Below are positions 1 through 6,548 of a stretch of 10,130 bases of DNA, one piece after another. The notes beneath the pieces were generated by a model. That model was not told where the DNA came from and ran no database searches. It saw only the letters and a list, made by a program, of their open reading frames with translations. This DNA is from Pontiellaceae bacterium (lineage in GTDB: Bacteria > Verrucomicrobiota > Kiritimatiellia > Kiritimatiellales > Tichowtungiaceae), in assembly GCA_029934215.1 (NCBI GenBank), contig JAOZMR010000062.1, positions 1 through 10,130 of the forward strand. The letters are read 5' to 3'. Every line of letters starts with the position of its first letter. Within the stretch, counting starts at the first letter, position 1. Made by a program: the position numbers and the translations under genes.

Positions 1-141
1 AATGAGATTCAAAATTCTTAAATAGACAATAACACTGGCTACTTGAGCACGTTTACCATTGTCTTTAGAAAGTAAATACCATGTCACACCTCCGGTAAGA
101 AGTTCACTTGGTAAAATGAGTAAGTAAAAGGATTGATGCAG
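1..141 (-). pseudogene. 5'-truncated fragment of a flippase-like (LPG synthase TM family) membrane protein, continues off the left edge
   Basis: Read on the minus strand from 141 to 1 there are 47 open codons with no start codon, closed upstream by an in-frame TAG at 144-142. The peptide contains ILPSELLTGGV, then YLLSKDNGKRAQVA and VYLRILNL. This lines up with residues 78-122 of the intact flippase-like protein at 191-1120 (YYSLLLPGQFFGEV, AYRLGKGK, AEQIAAS). Only about a quarter of the residues are identical, so it is a distinct relative and not a recent copy. The PG/GG-containing loop after a hydrophobic stretch is the best conserved part of this membrane family. The first roughly 75 residues are missing. 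It begins about 50 bases after the stop of the intact gene, so it is either a decayed gene or one rebuilt by a frameshift upstream. The fate of its 3' part lies outside the window. Confidence 0.6.
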
Positions 142-190
142 CTATAGAATATAAATATAACTACACCAAAAGAATTTGAATTTCCTTTCG

Positions 191-1120
191 TTAGCTTAAT
201 CTATGTGCTTGATTCAATTCAACCAATCCGCCAATTATCGCTGTAGCTAGGCTTAATCCAAATACGGAGAACGAAAGTGCAAGTGCTTGTTCGGTTGGTA
301 CGCCTAGTAAAGCTAGTGTGCTAACAAAAACACCTTCACGTATACCAATTCCAGCAATCGTTAAAGGTAAAAATAGTGCCAGCGACACTATGGTAATTAT
401 CCAACAGAAATCTATCCAAGTTATATTGATATTTAAATTCATTGCTAAAATTAGCGTAATCCCAATATTAAACAATTGAAAAATTATTCCGAGTAAAATC
501 GAACCAAGCAGCAACAAAGGTCTTTTAAAATATTCTAACCAAGCATTAAGTAAATTTTCCAACTGTTGCATTACAAGCTGTGTGCGGGGAAATAAACGAA
601 TTATATAATGGAAACTACGTTTTAAGGGAATTGCTAATAATTGTGCTGTTAACAATACCATAATGAATATTATAATTGCTAATGATAACGTCCATACTAA
701 TATTGAAGGAAGAATTTGTGACGTTGCATATAGACCAAATAAACCTACTAGCATATTTCCTAATATTCCAGTAATTTTATCTATTGCAACAGAAGCCGCA
801 ATTTGTTCAGCATCTTGTTTCCCTTTGCCTAAACGGTAGGCTTTAATAACCTCTCCAAAGAATTGACCAGGAAGTAATAAGGAATAGTAAATTCCTACTA
901 AATTTAATTTAAAGAGTGTTGTAATATTATATTGTCTTAACAGTATATACCACTTAATAGCATTAATTATCAATGCTAATAGCAAAATAACAAAGGCTAA
1001 TAAAACATAGCCTACAGAAAGTTGAAGTATTATTTGATAAAGTTTAAATAAATCACTTTGAAGAAGTAACCATATAAGCAGTCCTAATGCAAAAAATAAT
1101 TTTAAAAAATTCCATTTCAT
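191..1120 (-). CDS. Flippase-like integral membrane protein, lysylphosphatidylglycerol synthase TM (UPF0104) family
   Basis: A 309-residue polytopic inner-membrane protein with about eight hydrophobic segments. It opens with KWNFLKLFFALGLLIWLLLQ followed by QSDL, has a loop YYSLLLPGQFFGEVIKAYRL at 78-97, a conserved KITG at 115-118, and late helices with PLTIAGIGIREG (about 253-264). This order is typical of the family that includes YbhN, AglD-associated proteins and the membrane half of MprF. Members are common in glycan and lipid clusters and are thought to help move or expose lipid-linked substrates, though the reaction is unproven for most. The length of about 300 residues is full for the stand-alone family. 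The start ATG lies 2 bases after the acyltransferase stop and has a good Shine-Dalgarno GAGGA 8 bases upstream, inside the end of that gene, so the two are probably translated together. A truncated close relative lies at 2076-2234 and a distant fragment at 1-141. The family assignment is firm; the substrate is unknown. Confidence 0.85.
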   Translation of the reverse strand: MKWNFLKLFFALGLLIWLLLQSDLFKLYQIILQLSVGYVLLAFVILLLALIINAIKWYILLRQYNITTLFKLNLVGIYYSLLLPGQFFGEVIKAYRLGKGKQDAEQIAASVAIDKITGILGNMLVGLFGLYATSQILPSILVWTLSLAIIIFIMVLLTAQLLAIPLKRSFHYIIRLFPRTQLVMQQLENLLNAWLEYFKRPLLLLGSILLGIIFQLFNIGITLILAMNLNINITWIDFCWIITIVSLALFLPLTIAGIGIREGVFVSTLALLGVPTEQALALSFSVFGLSLATAIIGGLVELNQAHRLS

Positions 1121-1122
1121 AA

Positions 1123-1818
1123 TTATCTTCCTCGTTTTTTTATAACCTTTGCAGGTTGCCCTATTGCTACTGAGTAAGATGGAATATCTTTATTGACAAT
1201 AGAACTTGCCCCAATTACAGAACCTTGCCTAATCTTAACTCCGTCCATAATTACACAATTAGAACCAATCCACACATCGTCTTCAATTACAATACCTTTT
1301 GCTGTTATACCTTGATTTTTAATTGGTGAATTAATATCCTGAAAAATGTGCTGTGAAGCACTAATAAAGTTATGGCCTGCTATAAGAACATTCTTACCTA
1401 TTTTTATTCCACCATGACCATAAATGCACGTATAAGGACCTATCCTACTTGCTTTTCCAATATTAATTATACTTTTTTCTCCGTAGCCAGTCGTTGTAAT
1501 TACTCCTTGATGTATTTCAACTTCTTCTTCAAGAAAAATACCCTTAGAATCTGGGTAAGCTTCTACTAGGACATTATTATCAATTTTCACTTTTTTACCA
1601 ATTTCAATTTTTTTCACTCCTCTGAACGTAATGTTTTCACCCAAAATAATGCCGTAACAAAATTTTGAGAACAGGTGTTTATAAAGTAACCTACGAAGTA
1701 AAATACCCAATCCACCTGTTGTATTTTTTGCAAAAAATGTTACTGTTTCATAATATAACAGTGAACTTGAAGATTTTTTCCCTATAACTCTGTCTGTATA
1801 ATCTATTAATTCTTTCAT
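1123..1818 (-). CDS. Left-handed beta-helix (hexapeptide repeat) acyltransferase, WbbJ-like
   Basis: From the chosen start this is 231 residues. After an N-terminal helical part (KELIDYTDRVIGKK, then TGGLGILLRRLLYKHLF) come imperfect hexapeptide repeats from about residue 60 to the end, such as IGENITF-like turns, IEIGKKVKI, IGKNVLIAG, VWIGSNCVI and IGASSIVNKDIP. The ending is AIGQPAKVIKK, the classic tail of sugar O- or N-acetyltransferases of the NodL/LacA/WbbJ type. The likely catalytic histidine is His157 in SASQH. It probably acetylates a sugar of the glycan in the cytosol, from acetyl-CoA, as a trimer. The frame is open to an ATG at 1848. I prefer the ATG at 1818, because GGAAG stands 10 bases before it, while the 1848 ATG and the bases before it come from a copied piece of the carbamoyltransferase gene. 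Family certain, acceptor unknown. Confidence 0.85.
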   Translation of the reverse strand: MKELIDYTDRVIGKKSSSSLLYYETVTFFAKNTTGGLGILLRRLLYKHLFSKFCYGIILGENITFRGVKKIEIGKKVKIDNNVLVEAYPDSKGIFLEEEVEIHQGVITTTGYGEKSIINIGKASRIGPYTCIYGHGGIKIGKNVLIAGHNFISASQHIFQDINSPIKNQGITAKGIVIEDDVWIGSNCVIMDGVKIRQGSVIGASSIVNKDIPSYSVAIGQPAKVIKKRGR

Positions 1819-1828
1819 AGATAAATTG

Positions 1829-1833
1829 CTTCC
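1829..1833 (-). promoter_or_regulatory. Likely ribosome binding site deciding the acyltransferase start
   Basis: GGAAG on the minus strand lies 10 bases upstream of the ATG at 1818. The purine run AGAAAGAG before the alternative ATG at 1848 abuts that codon with no spacing and is inherited from carbamoyltransferase codons, so it is a poorer candidate. Confidence 0.45.
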
Positions 1834-1843
1834 AAAAGTTATT

Positions 1844-2075
1844 ATCATCTCTTTCTGAGCAATACCTTCGCCAATTTATCTACTAGATAATATGCTTATT
1901 ATGCCATATTGGTTAAATTTCAAATACTTACCGTATTTTTGAACCCAATTGAGCTGATTTTAAATCTCGTTGATTTTAGAGCGTTTTTTTAATAGTTGAA
2001 TTTAATACTCAAGCGTTTGGCGAAGGTATTATTTGAGAGAATTCTATTGTATTTCACATTTAAAAAAATTCTCCC
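1844..2075 (-). repeat. Displaced 54-bp copy of an internal carbamoyltransferase segment, split by a small inserted element
   Basis: Bases 2034-2075 match 3082-3123 inside the carbamoyltransferase gene at 41 of 42 positions. Bases 1844-1859 match 3070-3085 at 15 of 16. Joined, they reproduce 3070-3123 with 52 of 54 bases identical and in the same orientation. They overlap in four bases, TGAG, as expected if an element inserted there and duplicated its target. On the minus strand the copy still reads IFLNVKYNRILS, the peptide at residues 318-329 of the carbamoyltransferase. No similarity extends past 2075, where the flippase remnant begins, and only weak similarity extends below 1844, into the acyltransferase reading frame. 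Confidence 0.85.
1861..2030. mobile_element. MITE-like element, 170 bp, with perfect 14-bp terminal inverted repeats
   Basis: The left end is AATACCTTCGCCAA (1861-1874) and the right end is its exact complement TTGGCGAAGGTATT (2017-2030). The interior is AT-rich, holds no convincing gene, and includes a small perfect palindrome at 1876-1890 (TTATCTA-C-TAGATAA). It splits the displaced carbamoyltransferase copy. The empty site is visible at 3079-3086. Against it, the left flank TTCTGAGC (1853-1860) has one change and the right flank ATTTGAGA (2031-2038) has two, consistent with a decayed 8-bp target duplication. The strictly shared core is TGAG. The same 14-base end occurs again at 10080-10093, so this is a repeat family. 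It encodes no transposase and would need one in trans. Confidence 0.7.
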
Positions 2076-2234
2076 TAAAAAAAGAAATGCTAAAGAAACA
2101 TAGTCTATGGAAAGTTGGATTAAAATGTGATAGATCTGAAGTAAGTCACTCTGAATAAGTAATAATCCAAGTAGTCCTAACGTAAGAAATACTTTTATAA
2201 ACTTCCATACATCTTTCTTTTGAATGAAAAACAT
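2076..2234 (-). pseudogene. Truncated flippase-like gene (N-terminal ~50 codons only), close paralogue of the gene at 191-1120
   Basis: The start ATG at 2234 is 4 bases past the carbamoyltransferase stop, so this was the next gene of the operon. The peptide MFFIQKKDVWKFIKVFLTLG, then LLGLLLIQSDLLQIYHI and LIQLSIDYVSLAF, is about 54% identical over 46 residues to the N-terminus of the intact flippase-like protein (LGLLIWLLLQSDLFKLYQI, ILQLSVGYVLLAF). After FLG the frame runs straight into the carbamoyltransferase copy (IFLNVKYNRILS), then into the end of the MITE-like element (NNTFAKRLSIKFNY), and stops at 1989. The longest open frame is therefore an 88-residue chimera of three unrelated sources. 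It keeps one or two membrane helices and cannot perform the family function. An earlier in-frame start at 2255 overlaps the preceding gene and is less likely. Confidence 0.8.
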
Positions 2235-2238
2235 CGTT

Positions 2239-4068
2239 TTACTTTTTATTACCAAAAGTTGCTAAAAAAGCTTCTTCGTCAATATAAGCTTGTTTCAATG
2301 CATTTTTGCTAAAAATATCAACCTTTTCTATTGAGGTTTTTCTCGTCACTACAAAAGAGCCAATGCATAATTTATCAACACACCCCCATAACAGGTGATT
2401 AATAGCATCTATGGGAGTATTTACTAAGGGAAGACCATGCCTATTAAAACTGGTGTTTAAAATAACAGGAACGCCACTAATTTTTTTAAAATTTTCTATC
2501 AATTCGTAGTACAGTGGGTTTACGGTTCTTCTAACCATATTAGGCCTTGCTGTTCCATCTTTATGTATAGCAGCAGGAATAAGAGATTTTTTATCTTCTC
2601 TAACTTTAAAAGCAAATGTCATAAAAGGAGTATAAGAGGAATTTTCAAAATATTCCTCCCTATATTCTTCAAGAATTGATGGCGCAAATGGCATAAACCA
2701 ATCCCTGCTTTTCAAATGCTTATTGAGCCTTTCCTTAGTTTCACTATTTCTGGGATCTCCTAACACACTTCTGTTTCCCAATGCTCTTGGGCCCCATTCT
2801 GCTCTTCCTTGAAACCAGCCAATAATTTCACCTTTGCTGATTACATCTGCCGCTATTTCTGAAATGTTATTAACTTGTTTGTACTCCACCTTGTCACTAT
2901 AGGAGGCTAAACTCTCTTCAATCTTTTTATCACTATATGAAGTCCCTAAGTAGGCAGACGGCATATTGTAATTCGTCTTATTTTTGGTAAGACGAGAATA
3001 TAATTCCAATGCTGCACCTGCTGCCGTCCCTCCATCACTTGGAAAAGGATGAACATATACAGAATTAACATCATTTCTTTCTGAGAGAATTCTATTGTAT
3101 TTCACATTTAAAAAAATTCCCCCAGCCAGAACCACATCATGTATGTCAGTTTGGCTAATTAAATAGTCAAAGTAATTATTAAGTTCTTCTTCTAAAAGCT
3201 TTTGAGCTGTAGCTGCGACATCTTCTCTTTTATTCTCTTTAATGAGTTTCCTTAAGTATTTTCCCCATCTAGTGTTAAAAAGCAGATGAGGATTATCAAT
3301 TAATCTAAAATCAGACCACGAATTGTGTCCTCTCCATTGAGTTCCATCAAAATGAGGAGCTATGACTTTCAATTCTTTATAAACTTTATCTGGGTTACCA
3401 TAGGCCGATAATCCCATCGTTTTTCCTTCACCATCGCCAAATTTAAAACCCAAACAAACAGATACAGTACTATAAAATAAGCCCATTGAAGCAAATACTG
3501 GAATGTATTCAATCAGTTGTATTTTGTTATTATGACAAATATAAGAAGCACCACTCCACAAATTTTGGTTCTCATCAGGGCCAAAACAATCTAAATTAAC
3601 CGAAAGTGCTTTCTCAAAACCACTCGTCCGATAAGAACTGACAGCATGAGAAAGGTGATGTGAAAAATAAAAAATCTTTTCCTTTGGAAATCCCAAGAGA
3701 GAAAGATGATTTTTTTGTCCCAATACTTTGAATTTGACAAAATTATTCCATGTATAATTAATGGTTGTCTTAGGGGAAGTCAACAAAGTATAGAATACTG
3801 TTTTGGGAACATCCAACACGTTATTTGAGAAAAAACCACTAAAAGCATTATAGGGCTTCCACGCTATCGCCACCCCATCAAAATCATTTGGGGACAATTT
3901 GGATACTTTCAAAATTTCATTTAATGAATTGACTGGAAAATTTCTATCATGTTTAACTCTTGTAAACCGTTCTTCTGAAATCGCAAATTCAATTTTGCCA
4001 TCATGCACCCAAACGGCACTACTATCATGATAACCAGTCATTGCGGAAGTCAAACCTAATATGTTCAT
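2239..4068 (-). CDS. O-carbamoyltransferase, NodU/CmcH (TobZ-like) family
   Basis: A full-length 609-residue cytosolic enzyme that transfers a carbamoyl group from carbamoyl phosphate, through a carbamoyl-adenylate intermediate in characterised relatives, to a hydroxyl group, here probably of a sugar. The N-terminal Kae1-like half shows HDSSA at 14-18, SEERFTRVKH at 31-40, the metal-binding histidines HHLSH at 137-141, GDGEGKTMGLSAYG at 211-224, GGIFLN at 316-321 and PSDGG at 343-347. The C-terminal YrdC-like half shows GRAEWGPRALGNRS at 421-434, DWFMPFAPSILEE at 456-468 and LNTSFN at 537-542. All key motifs are present. The start overlaps the preceding methyltransferase stop as ATGA, with AGAGGTG about 7 bases upstream, so translation is coupled. 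Codons 318-334 are the source of the displaced 54-bp copy at 1844-2075. The family is certain; whether it acts on a nucleotide sugar or a finished glycan is not visible. Confidence 0.93.
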   Translation of the reverse strand: MNILGLTSAMTGYHDSSAVWVHDGKIEFAISEERFTRVKHDRNFPVNSLNEILKVSKLSPNDFDGVAIAWKPYNAFSGFFSNNVLDVPKTVFYTLLTSPKTTINYTWNNFVKFKVLGQKNHLSLLGFPKEKIFYFSHHLSHAVSSYRTSGFEKALSVNLDCFGPDENQNLWSGASYICHNNKIQLIEYIPVFASMGLFYSTVSVCLGFKFGDGEGKTMGLSAYGNPDKVYKELKVIAPHFDGTQWRGHNSWSDFRLIDNPHLLFNTRWGKYLRKLIKENKREDVAATAQKLLEEELNNYFDYLISQTDIHDVVLAGGIFLNVKYNRILSERNDVNSVYVHPFPSDGGTAAGAALELYSRLTKNKTNYNMPSAYLGTSYSDKKIEESLASYSDKVEYKQVNNISEIAADVISKGEIIGWFQGRAEWGPRALGNRSVLGDPRNSETKERLNKHLKSRDWFMPFAPSILEEYREEYFENSSYTPFMTFAFKVREDKKSLIPAAIHKDGTARPNMVRRTVNPLYYELIENFKKISGVPVILNTSFNRHGLPLVNTPIDAINHLLWGCVDKLCIGSFVVTRKTSIEKVDIFSKNALKQAYIDEEAFLATFGNKK

Positions 4069-4820
4069 TTCTTTACACCTCTGACCACAAAAATAGTAGC
4101 ACTTTTCATTCTACCAAGCCTGTCCTGAATAGCTTCTGCCTCAAAACCATTCTTTTCAAACAAATTCAATATTTCCTGGATAGAATAAAAGGTTTTGTAG
4201 GGGGGGTAATACCAATCATCTACTTGAGCTTGTATCGAAACATTATCAGCTCTCCTATTTATTTCTTGCCCTTTTATTTTCACAATTAATTTGGTTAATC
4301 CTGCGAAAAAATTAAGAACAAACTGTTTTCTTGCCGGGGTGTTCATAAATTTTCTACAAAAATACCTCACACCTTGATGTACAGGCGATAACCATGTTTC
4401 TAAATATAAACCTAAATAAATGACTCCTCCCGGTTTTGTTACTCTAAATAAATTATGTATCACTTTCATAGGCTCAGGTGCCATCATTGCAACTCCCCAA
4501 CACCAGACCAAATCATACTGATTATCTGGCAAACTGAGAACTTGTAGGTCTTCATTGATAAAACTTATATTGTGGCGATTAAATTTATCCGCAATACTCT
4601 TAGCTGTAGTTATGCAATTTGTTGAAATATCCACAGCGGTTACGTCCTCTGAAAATTCCGAAAGAACAACACTACATACGCCGTGACCACAACCAGCATC
4701 AAGAGATTTATTGACTTTTGTCTCTCGTATGGTTTCCTGCATATATTTTTTTGTTTCCTCATAATAAGGCACATTTTTGGGCCAGAACTCATCATAAAAT
4801 TGTTTCGTATTTTGATCCAT
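4065..4820 (-). CDS. Class I SAM-dependent methyltransferase (first of three, nearest the carbamoyltransferase)
   Basis: 251 residues with a Rossmann-fold methyltransferase core. Motif I LDAGCGHG is at 40-47, the acidic end of strand 2 is VTAVDIS at 60-66, LPDNQYDLVWCWGV spans 97-110, and the post-motif KPGG is at 129-132. The C-terminal part carries RRADN, VDDWYYPPYKTFYS (about 200-213) and FEKNGFEAEAI, a layout related to that of the methyltransferase at 5709-6503, so the two are probably distant relatives with similar sugar substrates. The start has a near-ideal GGGAGG 4 bases upstream, lying in the last codons of the preceding gene, one base after its stop. The stop overlaps the carbamoyltransferase start. 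The codons for YYPPY contain seven consecutive C residues (G on the plus strand, 4200-4206), a possible slippage site. It likely O-methylates a sugar hydroxyl; the acceptor cannot be told. Confidence 0.85.
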   Translation of the reverse strand: MDQNTKQFYDEFWPKNVPYYEETKKYMQETIRETKVNKSLDAGCGHGVCSVVLSEFSEDVTAVDISTNCITTAKSIADKFNRHNISFINEDLQVLSLPDNQYDLVWCWGVAMMAPEPMKVIHNLFRVTKPGGVIYLGLYLETWLSPVHQGVRYFCRKFMNTPARKQFVLNFFAGLTKLIVKIKGQEINRRADNVSIQAQVDDWYYPPYKTFYSIQEILNLFEKNGFEAEAIQDRLGRMKSATIFVVRGVKK

Positions 4821-4821
4821 T

Positions 4822-5706
4822 TTACCTCCCTACTTTTTTCTGAAGCGTTAATACAATAGGTTCAAATGATTTTATCATGATAATTAGGCTAGTTACCAAC
4901 GGGATGAGTTTCAATTTATTGACCAATTGAAGCCACTTCTTAATTTTGCCCAAGCCTGCCCAATCTTTTATATCAAGCTGCAACATTCGTTGCCGAAATA
5001 TTTCCTCCCCAAAAGTAATCACCTTCACTTGATTCATTTTGGATATCCATTTTTTAACTTTAAAATAATTTAGGAGTTGAATAGTTTTCATAAATTCTGG
5101 ATTCCTGCCCCAAAGTTTAATCCAGAAATAAGCCAACCTATGATTCAAATAAGGAATCCAGAAAATCGCATAATGTCCCTCAAAAAAAGAACCATAATTA
5201 GGAAAAACGAATTGCAGATATCCTCCCGGTTTTAATACTCTCACCGCTTCAGTAATTACTTTTTGCGGATTTTCAGTGTGTTCTAAAACAGTAGAAGAAA
5301 ATATTATATCAAAATAATTATCCTCAAAAGGGATTTGTTCTCCTTTGGCATCTAAAACAATGTTTGAATCAATACCATAAGATCGTAAAACATCCTTAGA
5401 AATAGAATGAGAACTTGTAAAGCCTTCACCTGAAGGTTCTAATCCATACGTTTTGGCGTGATAATCGCGCCTAGTAACCGCCAAAAAAATTCCCAAACCA
5501 CTCCCTACTTCCAGAATTTTTTTACCTTTAAGAGCAGTGACATCAATATTTAATGTGTCACACAATAATTTAATCTGATCATGAACTTTTTCTTCATTGA
5601 GTACATCCATAGCAATTTTTTCTGCGGGTAGATGTGCTATTTTTTGAAAAAATTGACCAAACGTATCAACAACCTGTTGAAATATCTTATCAGGTACCTT
5701 AACCAT
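4822..5706 (-). CDS. Class I SAM-dependent methyltransferase (second of three)
   Basis: 294 residues. Motif I ILEVGSGLG is at 64-72, YGLEPS at 87-92 supplies the acidic residue, FDIIFSSTVLEHTENP at 132-147 is the motif IV region, and LKPGG is at 158-162. The stretch FPNYGSFFEGHYAIFWIP at 168-185 is typical of a Methyltransf_11 subgroup found in lipopolysaccharide and exopolysaccharide clusters. The C-terminal third is basic and hydrophobic (KLIPLVTSLIIMIKSFEPIV near 270-288) and could lie against the membrane. It starts 2 bases after the preceding methyltransferase with only a weak AAGG about 10 bases upstream, so it probably depends on coupling. It is clearly different in sequence from its two neighbours, which argues for a different target position and not simple duplication. 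Confidence 0.83.
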   Translation of the reverse strand: MVKVPDKIFQQVVDTFGQFFQKIAHLPAEKIAMDVLNEEKVHDQIKLLCDTLNIDVTALKGKKILEVGSGLGIFLAVTRRDYHAKTYGLEPSGEGFTSSHSISKDVLRSYGIDSNIVLDAKGEQIPFEDNYFDIIFSSTVLEHTENPQKVITEAVRVLKPGGYLQFVFPNYGSFFEGHYAIFWIPYLNHRLAYFWIKLWGRNPEFMKTIQLLNYFKVKKWISKMNQVKVITFGEEIFRQRMLQLDIKDWAGLGKIKKWLQLVNKLKLIPLVTSLIIMIKSFEPIVLTLQKKVGR

Positions 5707-5708
5707 GA

Positions 5709-6503
5709 CTAATTAGCCTTTTTCAAAAAAATAAATTCATTGCATCCGGTAGGTACGGTTGCCGGAAAAAAGTTTATCAAATTGAATCCTAAAGATTCCA
5801 TCAATGCCACCATTTCCTCTTTACTAGCATATTCATAAGGATAACCACCTACCCAATCAACAACATTATAAAAAAAATCCATGCCACGAATCATTTTTGC
5901 AGGGTTTTCTTTAGTCACTAAGTATTTTGCGATCCAAATAAGAGGATAAAATAAATAAACCATCCCTTTTTGTAGTAGAAAGGGTAATTTACAGTATAAC
6001 CACTTAATAAGTCGCCATATAGAGCTAGTCCAATGCCGATTATAGATTGCTAATACCAAAACACCTCCTGACTTAACTAAAGAGGCAGCATTATGAATCG
6101 CTTTTTCCATATTTCCGGTATGATGTAAAACTCCCCATGAATGAACAATATCAAAACCTTGGTTTTCAGAATACTCTAATAATTGATTGATTGTATCTTG
6201 CTCAAGGATAGAACCTATTATTAAAGGAATGCTTGCTGGTTTAATTTGTGAAAAATAAACCCGCGTTTTTTCCAATGCTTCCTGACATTTTGGATTGATA
6301 TCACATCCGACTACGACTGCTCCTTTTTGTTTGGCAATGAGCAAGCTCAAACCTTGTCCAAAACCAATCTCAACAAAACTTTTTTCTTTTAACCCAATAT
6401 TATTAAATAATTTTTCAAAATATTTTTGAGCTTGTTCAATTTTTTCAGAAGTTAAAGCTCTTTGTGAAAATTGCAACCAATTATCACCAAAATCAAATTG
6501 CAT
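5709..6503 (-). CDS. Class I SAM-dependent methyltransferase (third of three)
   Basis: 264 residues. Motif I is FVEIGFGQG at 43-51, followed by VVVGCDINP, FDIVHSWGVLHHTGNMEKAI and LVKSGGVLVLAIYN. The middle is rich in aromatic and hydrophobic residues (IWRLIKWLYCKLPFLLQ). The later motif GMDFFYNVVDWVGGYPYEYA is a strong signature of a polysaccharide-cluster methyltransferase subgroup. The C-terminus ends in GCNEFIFLKK, the usual closing strand. The start ATG at 6503 has TGAGG 7 bases upstream. The 45 bases between it and the glycosyltransferase gene carry a relic resembling the tail of a group 1 glycosyltransferase. The role is probably sugar O-methylation on a nucleotide- or lipid-linked intermediate; the target is unknown. 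Confidence 0.83.
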   Translation of the reverse strand: MQFDFGDNWLQFSQRALTSEKIEQAQKYFEKLFNNIGLKEKSFVEIGFGQGLSLLIAKQKGAVVVGCDINPKCQEALEKTRVYFSQIKPASIPLIIGSILEQDTINQLLEYSENQGFDIVHSWGVLHHTGNMEKAIHNAASLVKSGGVLVLAIYNRHWTSSIWRLIKWLYCKLPFLLQKGMVYLFYPLIWIAKYLVTKENPAKMIRGMDFFYNVVDWVGGYPYEYASKEEMVALMESLGFNLINFFPATVPTGCNEFIFLKKAN

Positions 6504-6512
6504 TGTTTTGCC

Positions 6513-6543
6513 TCACAAACAATTGAACCTATTCACTTGCTAC
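6513..6543 (-). pseudogene. Possible relic of a glycosyltransferase 3' end
   Basis: On the minus strand 6543-6517 matches 9795-9769, the tail of the glycosyltransferase remnant, at 22 of 27 bases including a 12-base exact block (GTTCAATTGTTT), and GTGA follows in both after a one-base gap. Translated, it reads VASE-stop-VQLF against VAKEYVQLF. The match is short, so chance is not excluded. Confidence 0.4.
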
Positions 6544-6548
6544 CGAAG

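Noticed and set aside
147..190. Terminator after the intact flippase-like gene
   Set aside because: There is no stem-loop with a T-run. Instead there is AAAGGA after the stop, suggesting the operon once continued into the next gene.
1372..1569. Plus-strand open frame opposite the acyltransferase
   Set aside because: It is fully antisense to a clear hexapeptide-repeat gene, low in complexity, and resembles no family. The same applies to the plus-strand frames at 4041-4289, 8104-8310, 9239-9484 and 9624-9818.
1..2234. The idea that the flippase fragments at 2076-2234 and 1-141 are two halves of one gene split by the acyltransferase-flippase pair
   Set aside because: The order and orientation fit, but the first is about 54% and the second about 23% identical to the intact paralogue, too different for one gene unless conservation is very uneven; left as unlikely.
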